Assembly (NCBI RefSeq): GCF_014643835.1
Contig: NZ_BMKD01000001.1
Coordinates: forward strand, 1,116,001-1,180,000
Origin: Mucilaginibacter rubeus
GTDB taxonomy: Bacteria > Bacteroidota > Bacteroidia > Sphingobacteriales > Sphingobacteriaceae
Reading direction: 5' to 3'
Length of the DNA: 64,000 nucleotides
Shown here: positions 16,776 through 26,016 of the stretch, one piece after another
Layout: each line of letters starts with the position of its first letter
Position numbering within the stretch: position 1 is the stretch's first letter
Notes under the pieces: generated by a model
What the model was told of the DNA's origin: nothing
What the model saw: the letters and a program-made list of their open reading frames with translations, nothing else
Database searches by the model: none
Program-made: the position numbers and the translations under genes

Positions 16776-17785
16776 TAGTTTTTATTTAGCATTGTTTTCA
16801 CCTGTTCGTGATTCAACGTTTGGGGTAAGCCATATATGGTTCTTACCCGTTCATGTGTATTATCAGTCCACAGCCAGCTTGTCCATACCATAAACCAGGC
16901 CCATTCGGGTTGGGCTGCCAGAATTTCGGGTTTTGGCAGTTCGCCGGTTTCCGTCAGCGCAATGATCTTGCCATTGGCAACCTTAAGCAAATCGCTATAA
17001 TCCCGTTGTTCATAATCGAAATGATAGATATCAGCACCTAAAATATCCACATAATCAGCACCGGGATAAAAGTCTTTATAGTCATACGCTTCATCTAATG
17101 GCAGGTCGCGCAAACCGTTAGGCCCCCATACCCAAATCAGGTTATTTAAATGATGATAATTGGTATAATGATCATACATCATTTTCCAAAGTTTAATGAT
17201 GCCGTCATTACCTTTTTTGTTTCCCCACCAAAACCATACGCCGTTCATTTCATGGTAAGGCCGCCATAAAACAGGCACATGGGCATCTCTTAGCTGTTTC
17301 AGGTAACCGGCTACCACATCAATCTGGGCAAGCCATTTCTTATTTAAATCTGTATTAGGGGTTGTCAGTTCTTTCCATTGCGCATCAGTCAACTTTCCCT
17401 GGATACTTTGTTTCCAATCGTAGGGAGGATTATCAATCGGCCGGCCCTGGTGCCACATGAGTGTTACGAGGTAACCATCCTGCCATTTTTGTTTTGCTTC
17501 ATTAACCAAATCCTGCCCCAGGTCCTTATCGCCCCAAAGCATAAAATCCGAACCCCACACAGCGGGATAATGTCCTGTAATGGCTTTAGCACTGTCTGAA
17601 AAAACGTCACGGTCACTGTTATAATTTTGTTGCCCCGACAAAATATGTTTGCCTTTTATACTATAAAGGAAAGCAAGCAATTTATTTACCTCAGGCGATG
17701 CTTCTTTATTTACTGGTTTAAAACTTTGTGCTAATGCCATGAAAGGCAATGATATGATTAAAGTAAGCGGGAGTAGTTTTTTCAT
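16775..17785 (-). CDS. Glycoside hydrolase family 26, probable beta-mannanase
   Basis: 336 aa with an N-terminal signal peptide (MKKLLPLTLIISLPFMALAQ) for export to the periplasm. The GH26 (beta/alpha)8 barrel shows KHILSGQQNY at the first strand, WRPYHEMNGVWFWWG with the acid/base Glu, and ALTETGELP with the nucleophile Glu. Known members cut beta-1,4-mannans; some act on xylan or beta-1,3-xylan. No SusC/D pair is adjacent, so it is not in a classic polysaccharide locus. Confidence 0.92.
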   Translation of the reverse strand: MKKLLPLTLIISLPFMALAQSFKPVNKEASPEVNKLLAFLYSIKGKHILSGQQNYNSDRDVFSDSAKAITGHYPAVWGSDFMLWGDKDLGQDLVNEAKQKWQDGYLVTLMWHQGRPIDNPPYDWKQSIQGKLTDAQWKELTTPNTDLNKKWLAQIDVVAGYLKQLRDAHVPVLWRPYHEMNGVWFWWGNKKGNDGIIKLWKMMYDHYTNYHHLNNLIWVWGPNGLRDLPLDEAYDYKDFYPGADYVDILGADIYHFDYEQRDYSDLLKVANGKIIALTETGELPKPEILAAQPEWAWFMVWTSWLWTDNTHERVRTIYGLPQTLNHEQVKTMLNKN

Positions 17786-17911
17786 TTTAATTAAACAGGC
17801 TATTCGGCTTAAAGGCGATAACGGGCTTTGTTCAAAAATAAATAAAAAGTACGGCCGTTTATGGTATGGCTATTGCTATTCATAAGCAATATTTAACTAT
17901 CTTTCGTCTAT

Positions 17912-19453
17912 ATGATACCTATTCCCTTTAGGAAACACTTTATCCCGATTATACTTTCCACGTGTTTGGTTTTGCCTGCTGTATTACAAAGCTGCAAGAA
18001 AAAGCATGAAATGATTGCTGAAGATATGTTCAGGATCACACAAAATGAAATTTTCAAAAAGGCCGATACTGAAGGATACATCCCCGTTTTTAAAAGAGTA
18101 TTCACAAAATACCGGTCTAAGACTGCCAATCCGCTGGTTATCGAATCATTTTTCAAAAAGAATGAATACCAGCCACTTTTAGTTATAAACCATTTAAACA
18201 ATGGCGATCTCGAAGCTTTACCAGAGTATCTTGATAAGATCAATGAACACGGCCTCGATCCAACTGTGTATCCATCGGCAGAGATCAAAGCACTTGTAGC
18301 CAAACTCAAAGACAAAAAGGCTATAAAAACAATTGATGAAGCCTATGAAACTGTTGCCAAGCTTGAGGTGTTAACAGCGGGCGCTTTGATAAAATACTCC
18401 AATGCGCTGCAGTACGGGGTGATCAATCCTAAAAAGATCTACTCAAGATATTTTATGGCCACCCGTCGACCTGATAGCACAACGATGCTTGCCACTTTAA
18501 ACCGGGCAGATTTTAAAGCATTCCTTGACAGTATCCAACCCAAAAGCCCTCAATATTTAGCGTTACAAAAAGCATACAGGGACAGTGCAACTATAGAAGG
18601 CCTTTCCCGCGAGGAGAGCAAACGCTACTTATTGGTGAGCCTGGAGCGGCTGCGTTGGAGAAATAAACCTTTCGAACCCAAATATGTGATTGTAAATATC
18701 CCCGATTTCAGGCTCGACGTTATCGAAGATGGCAAATCGGTTTTAAATATGAAAGTTTGTGTAGGCCAGGGACGAAACATGAAAAACCAAAACACGCTTG
18801 AACATTTTGATGATACAGCGAGGGCCGATAAACCTTTTCCCCGGGAAACGCCGATACTGAACAGCCTGATCCATAGCGTTGAGGTAAATCCTATTTGGAA
18901 TATTCCCCGCAGTATTGCAACAAAAGAGATCATTGTTGAGGCTGCCGACGACCGTTACTACCTCTCCAATAAAAACATAGATGTTTTTAAGGACGGTAAA
19001 AAGATTGAAGATCCGGAAACTATCGACTGGTCGCAGGTTACGCCCGACAATCTGGAATACGAGTTTAAACAACGCCCCGGAGAAGACAACTCGCTGGGTA
19101 AAATAAAGTTTCTGTTTAAAAACCGCAGCAGTGTTTACCTTCACGATACACCTAATAAAGAAGCATTCAGGCATACTATGCGTGCAGTAAGTCACGGCTG
19201 TGTACGATTAGGTGATCCGCTTGGCCTGGCACAAAACCTGTTTGGAGAAGGCGCCGCCCTCGACACCATTTCGAAAGATATGGTTGAAGATAAACCGAAC
19301 CCAACCAATATAGGCTTGCCAAAGAAAACGCCTATTTACATCACGTATGTAACCTGCTGGGCAGATGACAATGGCATCATCCAATACCGCCCGGATGTTT
19401 ATGGCTTAGATATAGTGCTTTATTCACACCTGCAAAGCTTTTTGGCCAAATAA
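17912..19453 (+). CDS. L,D-transpeptidase, YcbB-like lipoprotein
   Basis: 513 aa. The N-terminus is a lipoprotein signal ending in LQSC. Residues ~30-240 form the scaffold region seen in YcbB-type enzymes. The YkuD catalytic domain lies at ~245-470 and carries HDTPNKEAFRHTMRAVSHGCVRLGD (catalytic Cys in SHGCVR). It should form 3-3 crosslinks in peptidoglycan or attach proteins to it. Convergent with a second L,D-transpeptidase gene. Confidence 0.92.
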   Translation: MIPIPFRKHFIPIILSTCLVLPAVLQSCKKKHEMIAEDMFRITQNEIFKKADTEGYIPVFKRVFTKYRSKTANPLVIESFFKKNEYQPLLVINHLNNGDLEALPEYLDKINEHGLDPTVYPSAEIKALVAKLKDKKAIKTIDEAYETVAKLEVLTAGALIKYSNALQYGVINPKKIYSRYFMATRRPDSTTMLATLNRADFKAFLDSIQPKSPQYLALQKAYRDSATIEGLSREESKRYLLVSLERLRWRNKPFEPKYVIVNIPDFRLDVIEDGKSVLNMKVCVGQGRNMKNQNTLEHFDDTARADKPFPRETPILNSLIHSVEVNPIWNIPRSIATKEIIVEAADDRYYLSNKNIDVFKDGKKIEDPETIDWSQVTPDNLEYEFKQRPGEDNSLGKIKFLFKNRSSVYLHDTPNKEAFRHTMRAVSHGCVRLGDPLGLAQNLFGEGAALDTISKDMVEDKPNPTNIGLPKKTPIYITYVTCWADDNGIIQYRPDVYGLDIVLYSHLQSFLAK

Positions 19454-19459
19454 AAAAAG

Positions 19460-19489
19460 AGCCCGGCAAACTTTTGAGTAAGCCGGGCT
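19460..19489. terminator. Bidirectional terminator between the L,D-transpeptidase genes
   Basis: AGCCCGGC (19460-19467) / GCCGGGCT (19482-19489), preceded by a run of A and followed by a T-containing stretch. It suits both convergent genes. Confidence 0.7.
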
Positions 19490-19518
19490 TCATGATTTGG
19501 TTTATAGTTGGGTTGGAT

Positions 19519-20310
19519 TTAAAACTTTGTAAAATTGAATGACGTATCAGCGCTTGCCATTAAGTTAAGCGGCCCCGTTTCATCCAGGTATTTTGAATAG
19601 TACGACTCATCGTTTCCATTAATAAATAAAACGGTTTTGCCGGCAATAGTATTGATAACTTTATTAACCACTTTTGGCGATACCGCGGGGCAGCCAAAGC
19701 TTCTGCCGATATATCCCTGCTCATTAATAGCAGCCGGTCCAACATAATTAGCGCCATGTACAACAATGCTGCGCATACGGGCATTGCCGTTAAACCCTTC
19801 GTCCATACCGTCAAGGTATAACGAGCGACCATGTTTACCATTATACACTTTATCGGTTACATAAAAGCCGAGACTGCTTTCATGTGAATCGTTCGCATCC
19901 GAAAAATGACTTGCCATTTCCTGCCCGCTGCCTGATCCATGTGCAACCCATGTATTGAGCACCAACTGTTTGTTCAACAAATTTATAATCCACATACGCT
20001 TTTCACGGCTTGATTTGCTAAAATCAACCACCGTGAGCACGTCGCTGCTTTGAGGTACCTGGTGCGAAAGCTTCAGATTGGTATAGCCTGTTACAGCTTT
20101 TTCAAACACATTAAAAGCTAAACCGGCCTCTTTAAGGCGCGCTGCCTCATATAAATTATTAACGTATTGCTCAAATAGTTCTTTAGTTGTAAACGTTGCA
20201 TTTTCTTTCCTTACGCTCACTGATCTGTTTGCACCATCCGATTTCCAGCTTAAAATTGTTGCTGAAAGGAAAAAAATCGACATAGTGACCCACAAAAAAT
20301 GTTTCCTCAT
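19519..20310 (-). CDS. Murein L,D-transpeptidase catalytic domain protein (YkuD_2 type)
   Basis: 263 aa. An N-terminal hydrophobic segment (FLWVTMSIFFLSATILSW) is a signal or anchor. The second half has the variant YkuD signature: VVHGANYV, then GRSFGCPAVSP with the catalytic Cys. This family is shorter than the YcbB type and lacks the scaffold. It acts on peptidoglycan in the periplasm; the exact reaction is not fixed by sequence. Confidence 0.88.
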   Translation of the reverse strand: MRKHFLWVTMSIFFLSATILSWKSDGANRSVSVRKENATFTTKELFEQYVNNLYEAARLKEAGLAFNVFEKAVTGYTNLKLSHQVPQSSDVLTVVDFSKSSREKRMWIINLLNKQLVLNTWVAHGSGSGQEMASHFSDANDSHESSLGFYVTDKVYNGKHGRSLYLDGMDEGFNGNARMRSIVVHGANYVGPAAINEQGYIGRSFGCPAVSPKVVNKVINTIAGKTVLFINGNDESYYSKYLDETGPLNLMASADTSFNFTKF

Positions 20311-20534
20311 ACGCTTTCCTGAGTTTAATTTAATTTAAAATAATTAGGGTATAGTAACAGGTTTTGGACGGTTTGTTAACCTGGTATTAACAGGTAAACA
20401 CAAAAATATACTTTAAAACCTAAAATCCAAATTAGTAAACCAATATTTTTTTTACTTAAATGAAAATAAGTTTAAAGATAAGCAATATTTTAGACTGTTA
20501 TACGGAGCAAAAAAAGGAAAGGTTATGGTTAATT
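20311..20534. other. AT-rich intergenic stretch
   Basis: No gene or structured element seen. It should hold the promoter of the preceding minus-strand transpeptidase gene, but no clear consensus box stands out. Confidence 0.4.
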
Positions 20535-21113
20535 TTACTTAACCCATTTAATTTTATTTTCAAGCGGAATAGTACGTTTACCTTCGGGATACAGGTCGGC
20601 ATAACCAAGATATAATACGCCCATTACATTATCTTCATCCCGCAAATTCAAAAATTCTTTAAAAGCGGGCTTCAGGATAGCACCGCCGGTACTCCAGAAG
20701 GAGGCCATATTTAAGGCGGTTGCACCTAAAAGGATATTCTGAATAGCGCTCGACACAGCTGCAACTTCCTCGAATGGCGGTATTTTAGGCAAATCGCCGC
20801 GCTGCATTACCGTAATGATTACATGCGAAACTTTGCTGCCGAGGGTTTTCAGGTTATTGTATGCAGCCTCATTAAATTCTTCGGCAGATACACTCTGTTT
20901 ATAAACTTCGGCATGTTCGGCACAAAACTGATCGGGATTTTCATAAACAATAAAGCGCCAGGGTTCGGTAAAACCATGGGTTGGTGCCCAATCGGCAAGC
21001 TCCAGCAGGGCGGCTATATGACCGTTTGGTGCCTTATGACCATTCATCATGGCTGGTTTTACGGTACGGCGGGTTTTGATATTCTCGGCAACGGTTAAAA
21101 AAGTATTGTCCAT
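20535..21113 (-). CDS. Nitroreductase family protein
   Basis: 192 aa. FMN-dependent NAD(P)H oxidoreductase fold: the N-terminal RTVKPAMM corresponds to the RRS/RRTxR FMN-binding stretch. APTHGFTEPWRFIVYE and the C-terminal GVLYLGYAD are typical. It is close to the YdjA-like short nitroreductases. Natural substrate unknown. It lies 68 bp downstream of the E1 gene stop on the same strand. Confidence 0.87.
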   Translation of the reverse strand: MDNTFLTVAENIKTRRTVKPAMMNGHKAPNGHIAALLELADWAPTHGFTEPWRFIVYENPDQFCAEHAEVYKQSVSAEEFNEAAYNNLKTLGSKVSHVIITVMQRGDLPKIPPFEEVAAVSSAIQNILLGATALNMASFWSTGGAILKPAFKEFLNLRDEDNVMGVLYLGYADLYPEGKRTIPLENKIKWVK

Positions 21114-21181
21114 TTCAGATAAAAAGGGTTGTTGAAATCAGGATTATGAATCACTGATCTCAACAACCTGTAATTATGTTA

Positions 21182-23617
21182 TTAATAAATAGCAGGATAT
21201 TTCGATGGATTAGCCTCGTTCATCATAGCGTAAACAATTTCAACAACATCATCAACAGAAGGCTTGCTGAAGTAGTCTCCGTCCGAACCATAAGGTGGCC
21301 TATGTTCTTTTGCGGTAAGCGTTTTTGGCTGGGCATCAAGCGCATAATAGCCATTTTGGCCTTCCATTATTTTTTGCAGAATATAAGCTGAGCCAGCACC
21401 CGGTAAGTCCTCGTCAACAACAAGCAACTTGCTGGTTTTCTTTAACGAAACACCACAAACACCCTCTGTATCAAAAGGGTATAAAGTTTGCGGATCGATA
21501 ATTTCAATATTGATACCCATTTCTGCGAGCTCTTCCGACGCTTCCTGTACAATGCGTAGCGTTGAACCATAAGATACAACGGTAATATCGCTGCCTTCGC
21601 GCAAAACTTCGGCTTTACCAAGCGGTACAGTAAATTCGCCGACATTGGCGGGTAATTTTTCTTTTAAGCGATAGCCGTTCAGGCATTCTATTACCAGCGC
21701 AGGTTCGTCGCCCCTTAACAGCGTATTATACATACCTGCTGCCTGGGTCATGTTACGGGGCACACAAATATGAAAGCCGCGCATCGACCCTAAAATAACA
21801 CTCATTGGCGAACCTGAATGCCAGATCCCTTCTAAACGATGGCCCCGGGTACGGATAATAAGCGGAGCTTTTTGCCCGCCCATAGTACGGTAACTTAAAC
21901 TTGCTATATCATCACTGATGATGGTTATGGCATAGATCAGGTAGTCAAGGTACTGGATTTCTGCTATTGGCCTTAGGCCGCGCATAGCAAGGCCCATACC
22001 CTGCCCTATGATACTTGTTTCGCGAATGCCCGTATCTGTAATGCGGATTTCGCCATATTTTGCCTGTAAACCAGCAAAGCCCTGGTTAACATCGCCTATC
22101 GCACCCAAATCTTCACCAAATGCAACGATGCTTTTATCGCGTGCAAAATTGGCGTCGAAAGCTGCATTCAATACTTCCCTTCCATCCATTAACCTGGCAT
22201 CATCGCTATAAACAGCGGGCACAACAGGCACATACAGAGGCGATTCAGGAGTTCCGGTAAAAAGCTTTGAATTGTAACGTTCGGTATTTTTTGCTTTCTC
22301 AGCTTTTAACCATTCTGTTAAAAGCTGGCGTTCAACATTATTTTCGGTGGTAGTTAACCGTAATGTTTTGCGGATGGCCGAAAAAATTTCGCGACGCCCG
22401 GCATCAATACTGGAGCGCAAACCAGCTGATAATGCTGATATTACTTCTTTTTTACCCGGCACTGTTTCGGCAAAGGCATCGATCAATGCTGCAGCTTCTT
22501 CTATTTCGCTTTTTATTACGACAGCCAATTCATTAGCCGCCTCACGTTGACATTCGCGTACATACCTTTTTGCTTCAGCTTCAAGCTCTTCCAGTTCTAT
22601 TTCGGTCGAGATTGCCGATGTGATCATCCATTCGCGCATTTTTAACAAACAATCGTGCTCATCTTCCCAGGTAAGGCGTTCCCTGCTTTTATAGCGTTCA
22701 TGTGAGCCCGAAGTTGAGTGTCCCTGTGGTTGGGTCATTTCGGTAACATGGATCAGCACAGGCACATGTTCCTCACGGCAAATATTAATGGCGCGCTCGT
22801 AAGTTTCACAAAGGGCAATATAATCCCAACCACGCACTTTAAAGATCTCGTAACCGTTGCTTCCGTTTTCGCGCTGAAAGCCTTTTAATATTTCAGAAAT
22901 ATCTTCTTTGGTAGTTTGCAGGTTCGCTGGCACAGAAATAGCATACGCGTCATCCCAAATAGAGATGGCCATAGGCACCTGTAGTACCCCCCCGGCATTG
23001 AAAGTTTCAAAAAACGAACCTTCGGATGTGGCGCCGTTACCAACGCTGCCAAAAGCAACTTCATTACCATTAACCGAAAATTGTTTCAGATAATCCAGCT
23101 CTTTATTTTGGCGATATAGCTTTGACGCGTAAGCTAAACCTAATAAGCGGGGAATTTGTCCGGCGGTGGTTGATATATCCGACGAACTGTTCATCGTTTC
23201 AGCCTGGTTAACCCAACTGCCATCAGTATTTACAAAACGTGTAGCGTAGTGGCAGTTCATTTGCCTGCCGCCAGAGGCCGGATCTTTTTCAATATCGGGG
23301 TTAGCATATAACTGGGCAAAAAACTCTTTCATATTGCTCATGCCCGTAGCAAACATAAAAGTTTGATCGCGGTAATAGCCCGCGCGCCAGTCGCCGGCGC
23401 GGAAAGCCTTGGCCATTGCCAATTGCGCAACCTCTTTACCGTCGCCGAAAATACCGAACTTTGCCTTGCCCGTTAGCACTTCCCTGCGGCCTATTAAACT
23501 GGCCTGACGGCTCTCATAACCAATGCGGTAATCATCAATAACAATCTTCTTGAAATCATCAAAACTGAGCTCGGCAGTATTAAATTTACTGGTAGCGCGT
23601 GTTGTAGTTTCAGGCAT
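21182..23617 (-). CDS. Fused E1 alpha/beta 2-oxoacid dehydrogenase
   Basis: 811 aa. Residues ~1-400 are the E1 alpha (TPP-binding) part with GSVGNGATSEGSFFETFN and WDDAYAIS. Residues ~470-811 are the beta part (AFGEDLGAIGDVNQGFAGL, TDTGIRETSIIGQGMGLAMRG, GSPMSVILGSMRG, VVDEDLPGAG). It decarboxylates a 2-oxoacid and transfers the acyl group to lipoyl-E2. By similarity the substrate is branched-chain 2-oxoacids or 2-oxoglutarate-like; the E2 and E3 genes are not in the window. The fusion is common in Bacteroidota. Confidence 0.92.
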   Translation of the reverse strand: MPETTTRATSKFNTAELSFDDFKKIVIDDYRIGYESRQASLIGRREVLTGKAKFGIFGDGKEVAQLAMAKAFRAGDWRAGYYRDQTFMFATGMSNMKEFFAQLYANPDIEKDPASGGRQMNCHYATRFVNTDGSWVNQAETMNSSSDISTTAGQIPRLLGLAYASKLYRQNKELDYLKQFSVNGNEVAFGSVGNGATSEGSFFETFNAGGVLQVPMAISIWDDAYAISVPANLQTTKEDISEILKGFQRENGSNGYEIFKVRGWDYIALCETYERAINICREEHVPVLIHVTEMTQPQGHSTSGSHERYKSRERLTWEDEHDCLLKMREWMITSAISTEIELEELEAEAKRYVRECQREAANELAVVIKSEIEEAAALIDAFAETVPGKKEVISALSAGLRSSIDAGRREIFSAIRKTLRLTTTENNVERQLLTEWLKAEKAKNTERYNSKLFTGTPESPLYVPVVPAVYSDDARLMDGREVLNAAFDANFARDKSIVAFGEDLGAIGDVNQGFAGLQAKYGEIRITDTGIRETSIIGQGMGLAMRGLRPIAEIQYLDYLIYAITIISDDIASLSYRTMGGQKAPLIIRTRGHRLEGIWHSGSPMSVILGSMRGFHICVPRNMTQAAGMYNTLLRGDEPALVIECLNGYRLKEKLPANVGEFTVPLGKAEVLREGSDITVVSYGSTLRIVQEASEELAEMGINIEIIDPQTLYPFDTEGVCGVSLKKTSKLLVVDEDLPGAGSAYILQKIMEGQNGYYALDAQPKTLTAKEHRPPYGSDGDYFSKPSVDDVVEIVYAMMNEANPSKYPAIY

Positions 23618-23704
23618 ATAAAATTTTGTTTAGACGGTAAAAGTATAAAATTCTATTCTGTATTAGGCAAACTAACAGATAAAACCCCGAGTTTGAGTAA
23701 TAGT

Positions 23705-23734
23705 TTTGTAATTACATTAAACCTTTTATATTTG
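23705..23734 (+). promoter_or_regulatory. Bacteroidota promoter
   Basis: TTTG (23705-23708), 18-bp spacer, TATATTTG (23727-23734), a near-perfect match to the TTTG/TAnnTTTG promoter. It lies 19 bp before the DUF1573 start codon. Confidence 0.8.
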
Positions 23735-23753
23735 TAATAATCAAATATAACGT

Positions 23754-24152
23754 ATGAAAAAGATATTAATGATTTGCGCGGTAATATTAGGCTTTGCCTT
23801 CACCGCATCAGCACAAGATAGCGGAAAAGCTGAGTTTAAATTTAACGAAGAAAAGCATGATTTTGGTAAAATACCACAAGGCACTCCTGTTACTACCGTG
23901 TTTGAGTTTACCAATATTGGTAAAGAGCCTCTTATTTTAACAGAAGTAAGACCAACCTGCGGCTGTACCATTGCCGACTATACAAAAACCCCTGTAAAAA
24001 GCGGCGATAAAGGCACCATCAAAATCACTTACAATGCTGCCGCTGCTGCTCCGTTTAATAAAACTATCGTAGTTAAATCAAACGCAGTAACTCCCGAAAA
24101 ATATTTGAACATTGTTGGTGAAGTAGTAGCTAAACCCGCGGCGAGCAAATAA
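23754..24152 (+). CDS. DUF1573 periplasmic protein
   Basis: 132 aa. Signal peptide MKKILMICAVILGFAFTASAQ. The mature part is one Ig-like beta-sandwich: FNEEKHDFGKIPQGTPV, TTVFEFTNIGKEPL, VRPTCGCTIADY with a CxC pair, and VKSNAVTPEKYLNIVGEV. DUF1573 proteins are common small exported proteins in Bacteroidota; their function is not established. The CGC pair could hold a metal or a disulfide (inference). Confidence 0.88.
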   Translation: MKKILMICAVILGFAFTASAQDSGKAEFKFNEEKHDFGKIPQGTPVTTVFEFTNIGKEPLILTEVRPTCGCTIADYTKTPVKSGDKGTIKITYNAAAAAPFNKTIVVKSNAVTPEKYLNIVGEVVAKPAASK

Positions 24153-24169
24153 CTGATTACATGCTTGAT

Positions 24170-24233
24170 ATATCCCGTATATCAATCGGGATATTTAAAA
24201 ATATATTTAAAAGATCCGGTTTGGGTCTTTTTT
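24170..24233 (+). terminator. Two hairpins ending the DUF1573 transcript
   Basis: First hairpin ATATCCCG (24170-24177) / CGGGATAT (24187-24194). Second hairpin AAGATCC (24211-24217) / GGGTCTT (24223-24229), followed by T4, a typical Rho-independent terminator. Confidence 0.7.
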
Positions 24234-24285
24234 CGTTTACAAAGGTTTTACAAAACAGTATTTTGATTTTTAGTAATTTTGCAGG

Positions 24286-25515
24286 ATGCCAAAAATATCT
24301 GAAAAAGGGCAACGGATGCCCGCATCACCGATAAGAAAGTTAACACCTTACGCCGATAAAGCTAAGCAGGATGGAAAAAAGGTGTATCATCTCAACATCG
24401 GCCAACCCGATATTGCTACACCCGATGGCATGCTGAATGCCGTTAAAAATATTGATTTTAAGGTTTGGGCTTATACCCCGAGCGAAGGCACATTAAGCTA
24501 TCGCAAAAAGCTTACTGAATATTATAACAAGCTGGATTATAATATTACCCCCGAGGATATTATTGTTACCACTGGAGGCTCGGAAGCGATTACTATTGCT
24601 ATGATGGCCTGTCTTGATTCGGGCGATGAAGTGATCATCCCCGAGCCTTTTTATGCCAATTATAATGGATTTGCAAGCCAGGGCGATGTTGTGGTTAAGC
24701 CTATATTGTCATACATTGATAATGGTTTCGCGCTCCCTCCTATCAGCGAATTTGAAAAGCTGATAACGGATAAAACCAGGGCCATCATTATATGCAATCC
24801 TAACAATCCTACCGGGTATTTATACTCAAAAGAAGAGATGGAAGCATTGAAGCAACTGGTTTTAAAGCATGACCTTTACCTTTTTTCGGACGAAGCTTAC
24901 CGCGAGTTTTGCTATGATGGCCGTTCATTTATATCACCGGTGCACATGGATGGACTTGAAGAAAACGTTGTAATACTGGATACAGTAAGCAAACGCTATA
25001 GCGCGTGCGGTGCCCGGTTAGGCTGCCTGATCACTAAAAATAAAGAGTTGCGTGCCACGGCTTTAAAATTTGCCCAGGCCCGTTTAAGCGCAGGCATGGT
25101 TGAACAAATTGCCGGCGAAGCTGCAGTTGATACTCCGGATAGCTATTTTGAAGCCGTAAATAAAGAATACACCAGCAGGCGCAACACGCTTGTTAGTGCA
25201 CTGAACAAAATGGATGGCGTTTATTGTCCTAATCCGGGCGGGGCTTTTTATGTGGTTGCCAAACTACCTATTGACAATGCCGACAAGTTTTGCCAATGGA
25301 TGCTTGAATGCTTCAGCCTCAACAACGAAACTGTGATGATGGCCCCTGCCACAGGCTTTTACAGCACACCCGGCGCAGGATTAAATGAAGTGCGTATGGC
25401 ATACGTTTTAAATAACAGCGACCTTAAAAAAGCAATGATTTGTTTGGAGGAAGCATTGAAAGTTTATCCGGGCAGAACGGTTAGCAGTGAGCAGTTATCA
25501 GTTGGCAGTTTGTAA
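24286..25515 (+). CDS. Class I PLP-dependent aminotransferase (aspartate-type)
   Basis: 409 aa. Fold type I: NIGQPDIATPDG at the N-terminus, GGSEAITIAMMACLD, NPNNPTGYLYS, the DEAYREF box, and DTVSKRYSACGARLGCL with the PLP Lys. Likely transfers the amino group between an amino acid and 2-oxoglutarate; the exact substrate is unknown. It may serve Phe/Tyr synthesis, since no aminotransferase lies in the pheA cluster. The last ~10 residues (SSEQLSVGSL) appear to be encoded by an intergenic repeat that has run into the gene. A -7 box TAATTTTG lies at 24274-24281. Confidence 0.9.
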   Translation: MPKISEKGQRMPASPIRKLTPYADKAKQDGKKVYHLNIGQPDIATPDGMLNAVKNIDFKVWAYTPSEGTLSYRKKLTEYYNKLDYNITPEDIIVTTGGSEAITIAMMACLDSGDEVIIPEPFYANYNGFASQGDVVVKPILSYIDNGFALPPISEFEKLITDKTRAIIICNPNNPTGYLYSKEEMEALKQLVLKHDLYLFSDEAYREFCYDGRSFISPVHMDGLEENVVILDTVSKRYSACGARLGCLITKNKELRATALKFAQARLSAGMVEQIAGEAAVDTPDSYFEAVNKEYTSRRNTLVSALNKMDGVYCPNPGGAFYVVAKLPIDNADKFCQWMLECFSLNNETVMMAPATGFYSTPGAGLNEVRMAYVLNNSDLKKAMICLEEALKVYPGRTVSSEQLSVGSL

Positions 25516-25568
25516 CAGGCTGCTGCGCCAGGCAGTTTCTTAATTTATTAATACGGCAAACTGCCTGC
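25479..25568. repeat. Short repeat GCAGTTATCAGTTGGCAGTTTG and inverted copy
   Basis: Words AGTGAGCAGTTATCAGTTGG and GGCAGTTTG repeat within and after the 3' end of the aminotransferase gene. An inverted partner (CAAACTGCC, 25558-25566) can pair with GGCAGTTTG (25504-25512). It supplies the C-terminal codons of the aminotransferase. Confidence 0.5.
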
Positions 25569-25590
25569 TTAAAACTGCAAACTATTTCCG

Positions 25591-25598
25591 TATATTTG
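25591..25598 (+). promoter_or_regulatory. -7 box upstream of tmRNA
   Basis: TATATTTG, an exact TAnnTTTG match, 49 bp before the mature tmRNA 5' end. No clear -33 element is seen. Transcripts would need 5' processing by RNase P. Confidence 0.55.
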
Positions 25599-25647
25599 TA
25601 ACCGCTTTACTGCAACTGCCTATTCGGCTAATACAAACTCAAAAAAT

Positions 25648-26016
25648 GGGGTCGACCGGAATTGACAGGATGGAGATAAGTAGGTAAGCATGCAGCGCGT
25701 TGGGTGAATTAGCGCTTTAATCTGAACGCTCAAACTTACAAATGGCGAAAATAACTACGCCTTAGCTGCCTAATTTAGAATTAGCATAGCTTTTGTCCCG
25801 CCGGTTTTCCGTTTCATCGGATCGGCAATCGGGGCATCGAAAGATGAAACTGGCCTGCTTAGGGTGTGATAAGCGGGTAAGATAAAGCACCTAAGGAAGA
25901 CGGTACAGGTAAGCGACTGACCTTCCCCTTCCCTACAATTAAACAGAAGCTAAGCATGTAGAAAGCTTACCTTATACCATGTTTGGACGAGGGTTCGAAT
26001 CCCTCCGGCTCCACCC
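25648..26016 (+). ncRNA. ssrA: tmRNA
   Basis: Starts GGGGUCG and ends CGGCUCC-A, which pair as the tRNA-like acceptor stem. The T arm GAGGGUUCGAAUCCCUC is present just upstream (~25989-26005). The tag frame reads GENNYALAA then TAA (25744-25773), the usual Bacteroidota degradation tag. It rescues stalled ribosomes with SmpB. Only CC of the CCA tail matches: the third base is C. The 3' end is also the presumed insertion site of the element to the right. Confidence 0.95.
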
